DNA of 64,000 bases from Neodiprion pinetum. Lineage: Eukaryota > Arthropoda > Insecta > Hymenoptera > Diprionidae. Location of the stretch: positions 23,197,598 through 23,261,597 of the forward strand of contig NC_060235.2 of the NCBI RefSeq assembly GCF_021155775.2, read 5' to 3'. Position numbers and translations under genes: made by a program. Positions 62,878 to 64,000 of the stretch are shown piece by piece (position 1 is the first letter of the stretch; each line of letters starts with the position of its first letter). Under the pieces are notes generated by a model that was not told where the DNA came from, made no database searches, and worked only from the letters and a program-made list of their open reading frames with translations.

Positions 62878-63820
62878 TCACAATACTTGAACGTAGCTCA
62901 AAATGATTACAATGATATGATTCGATTGGTAAATAAGCTCCGCTGCCTTGGCGAACGAGCCTATCCGTATAGCTAAGCGAACATTTTGTGTAACAATTGT
63001 TACCGTCACGCCACCTGACAAAGGGACACCAGGGAGGAGAACACCAATAACCCAAATGCATGCGACTCACCGACTTTGCGAAGTATTTCAGTAGTTACTT
63101 GGATGACTGCTTGCAAGCTATGGTGCAGTATACCCAACAAATTCCAACAGTCTTCAAATTTGTCAACGCCATGTCTTTTCTTGTGCCCATTGCCTCCAGG
63201 CTTCTCATAGTTCAACTGAAAAATGAATCATATTCATCACTCAATTCATCTATGTAAGTTCATTCAATAGGAATCGGCACGGTATAAACAAATTATCAAT
63301 TTTTCATTATTTCTTCTAACAGATATATTGTTGGTATTACACATTTGAACATAAATCGATGTGTATCTTTTGTTCGAAACGAAACTTGAGGATAAAAATT
63401 TCTCTTATGTCGAGTATATTTTCGCATCATCTTATTAAACAGATTCAGGATTGTAGCATGCTTGTTACGCAGAAATTTAAGAAAATACACAAATTAAATC
63501 ACACAGACAATTTGCATTTTATGTGAGCACACGGTGCTGCGTGTATGAACGAAAATTTTATTTGACGAATGAATAGTCTGCAGAGTTTAGAAATAAAGGA
63601 CAGAAACACGGGTAACTATGCAGAATTTAAAATCAGATGTGGTTTAAAACAAAATTAGTCGATGATGAAAAAATGGCTGGACAGTGAGAATCATATCGAT
63701 AACGTACCTGTTTTTCCTCATGAAGAAGTAGTCGGTGCAGATTCGACGTTCGTTCTGTACGCTCGTCCAATGAAGGAACGTAATTGAGTCCATGACTGAT
63801 GATATAACCGCAATTGATTT
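62878..63820 (-). CDS. 3' part of an unrecognised gene, three exons
   Basis: Three consecutive minus-strand exons agree in phase: 63708-63820, 63071-63215 and 62878-62972, with donors GTACGT and GTGAGT, acceptors TTACAG, TTTCAG and GCTTAG, and a TGA at 62878-62880. The joined C-terminal 116 residues start EINCGYIISHGLNYVPSLDE, continue LLLHEEKQ/LNYEKPGGNGHKKRHGVDKF, then a probable helix (WNLLGILHHSLQAVIQVTTE) and finish with AIRIGSFAKAAELIYQ and a hydrophobic tail ending YVQVL. No family is recognised. The alternation of polar loop and amphipathic helices suggests a helical-bundle protein. Upstream exons lie beyond the right edge. The alternative frame of the 63708-63820 exon hits a stop at the junction, which supports the chosen frame. 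Confidence 0.58.
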
Positions 63821-64000
63821 CTGTAAGTTGATATAATATTTTGTTAGTGGATTCAATCTCTATCATCAATGGATACACCGCATTGCAAGAATCACCACAA
63901 ATTTAAACAAAATTATAATGATATGCGAGGAATAAATAATGTGCGATCGCATTTTCTTTCAGATGAACAGTACGTCGTAATTTCAGATTGCATTATGCAA
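63821..64000. other. Right edge of window, probable intron
   Basis: Sequence upstream of the 63708-63820 exon. It begins with the pyrimidine-poor acceptor TTACAG on the minus strand, and no further exon is recognised before the edge. Confidence 0.4.

Overview
The window reads as nuclear DNA of an insect. It is AT-rich, the genes have short exons with GT..AG introns, and the recognisable proteins are insect orthologues: kinesin light chain, a giant-type bZIP gap protein, mitochondrial ribosomal protein S12 (tko) and glycine/histidine-rich cuticle proteins. Composition and gene structure would suit a hymenopteran such as a sawfly, but that placement is inference. Nothing bacterial, no virus, no CRISPR array, and no tRNA or rRNA gene was recognised.

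Layout from left to right. 1-3.4 kb holds no recognised gene and probably contains the upstream/5'UTR side of Klc. 3.4-9.6 kb is a complete kinesin light chain coding region on + (seven coding exons, 553 aa). 12.0-14.3 kb has exon-like segments on - that I cannot name. 18.27-19.29 kb is a three-exon C2H2 gene of the ZNF511 type on +. It converges on giant (-), whose whole protein lies in one exon at 20.6-21.6 kb. A 5'UTR exon at 23.9-24.1 kb has a well-spaced TATA/initiator promoter. The intron between them carries a long-terminal-inverted-repeat MITE and a second palindromic repeat unit.

24.1-38.2 kb is mostly non-coding. It holds an hAT-like MITE, microsatellites, weak exon candidates and an unexplained 208-codon open frame. 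38.2-39.9 kb is mRpS12/tko on -, reconstructed as three exons with exactly the expected length. 39.9-47.4 kb is largely empty apart from a foldback and simple repeats.

47.4-49.4 kb is a three-exon cuticle-protein gene on - with TATA and initiator. 56.4-59.6 kb is a two-exon gene for a large secreted His/Val-rich protein of unknown family on -. Divergent from its start codon, 59.9-60.2 kb holds a candidate 68-aa single-pass membrane protein gene on +. 62.9-63.8 kb holds the last three coding exons of an unrecognised gene on - that runs off the right edge. 60.9-61.9 kb contains a diverged tandem duplication.

The genes do not form a pathway. This is a typical mosaic of housekeeping genes (Klc, ZNF511-like, mRpS12), one developmental regulator (giant) surrounded by large non-coding flanks, and a secreted/cuticular cluster at the right. 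All exon boundaries were deduced by eye from reading frame and splice consensus; none was tested against transcripts.
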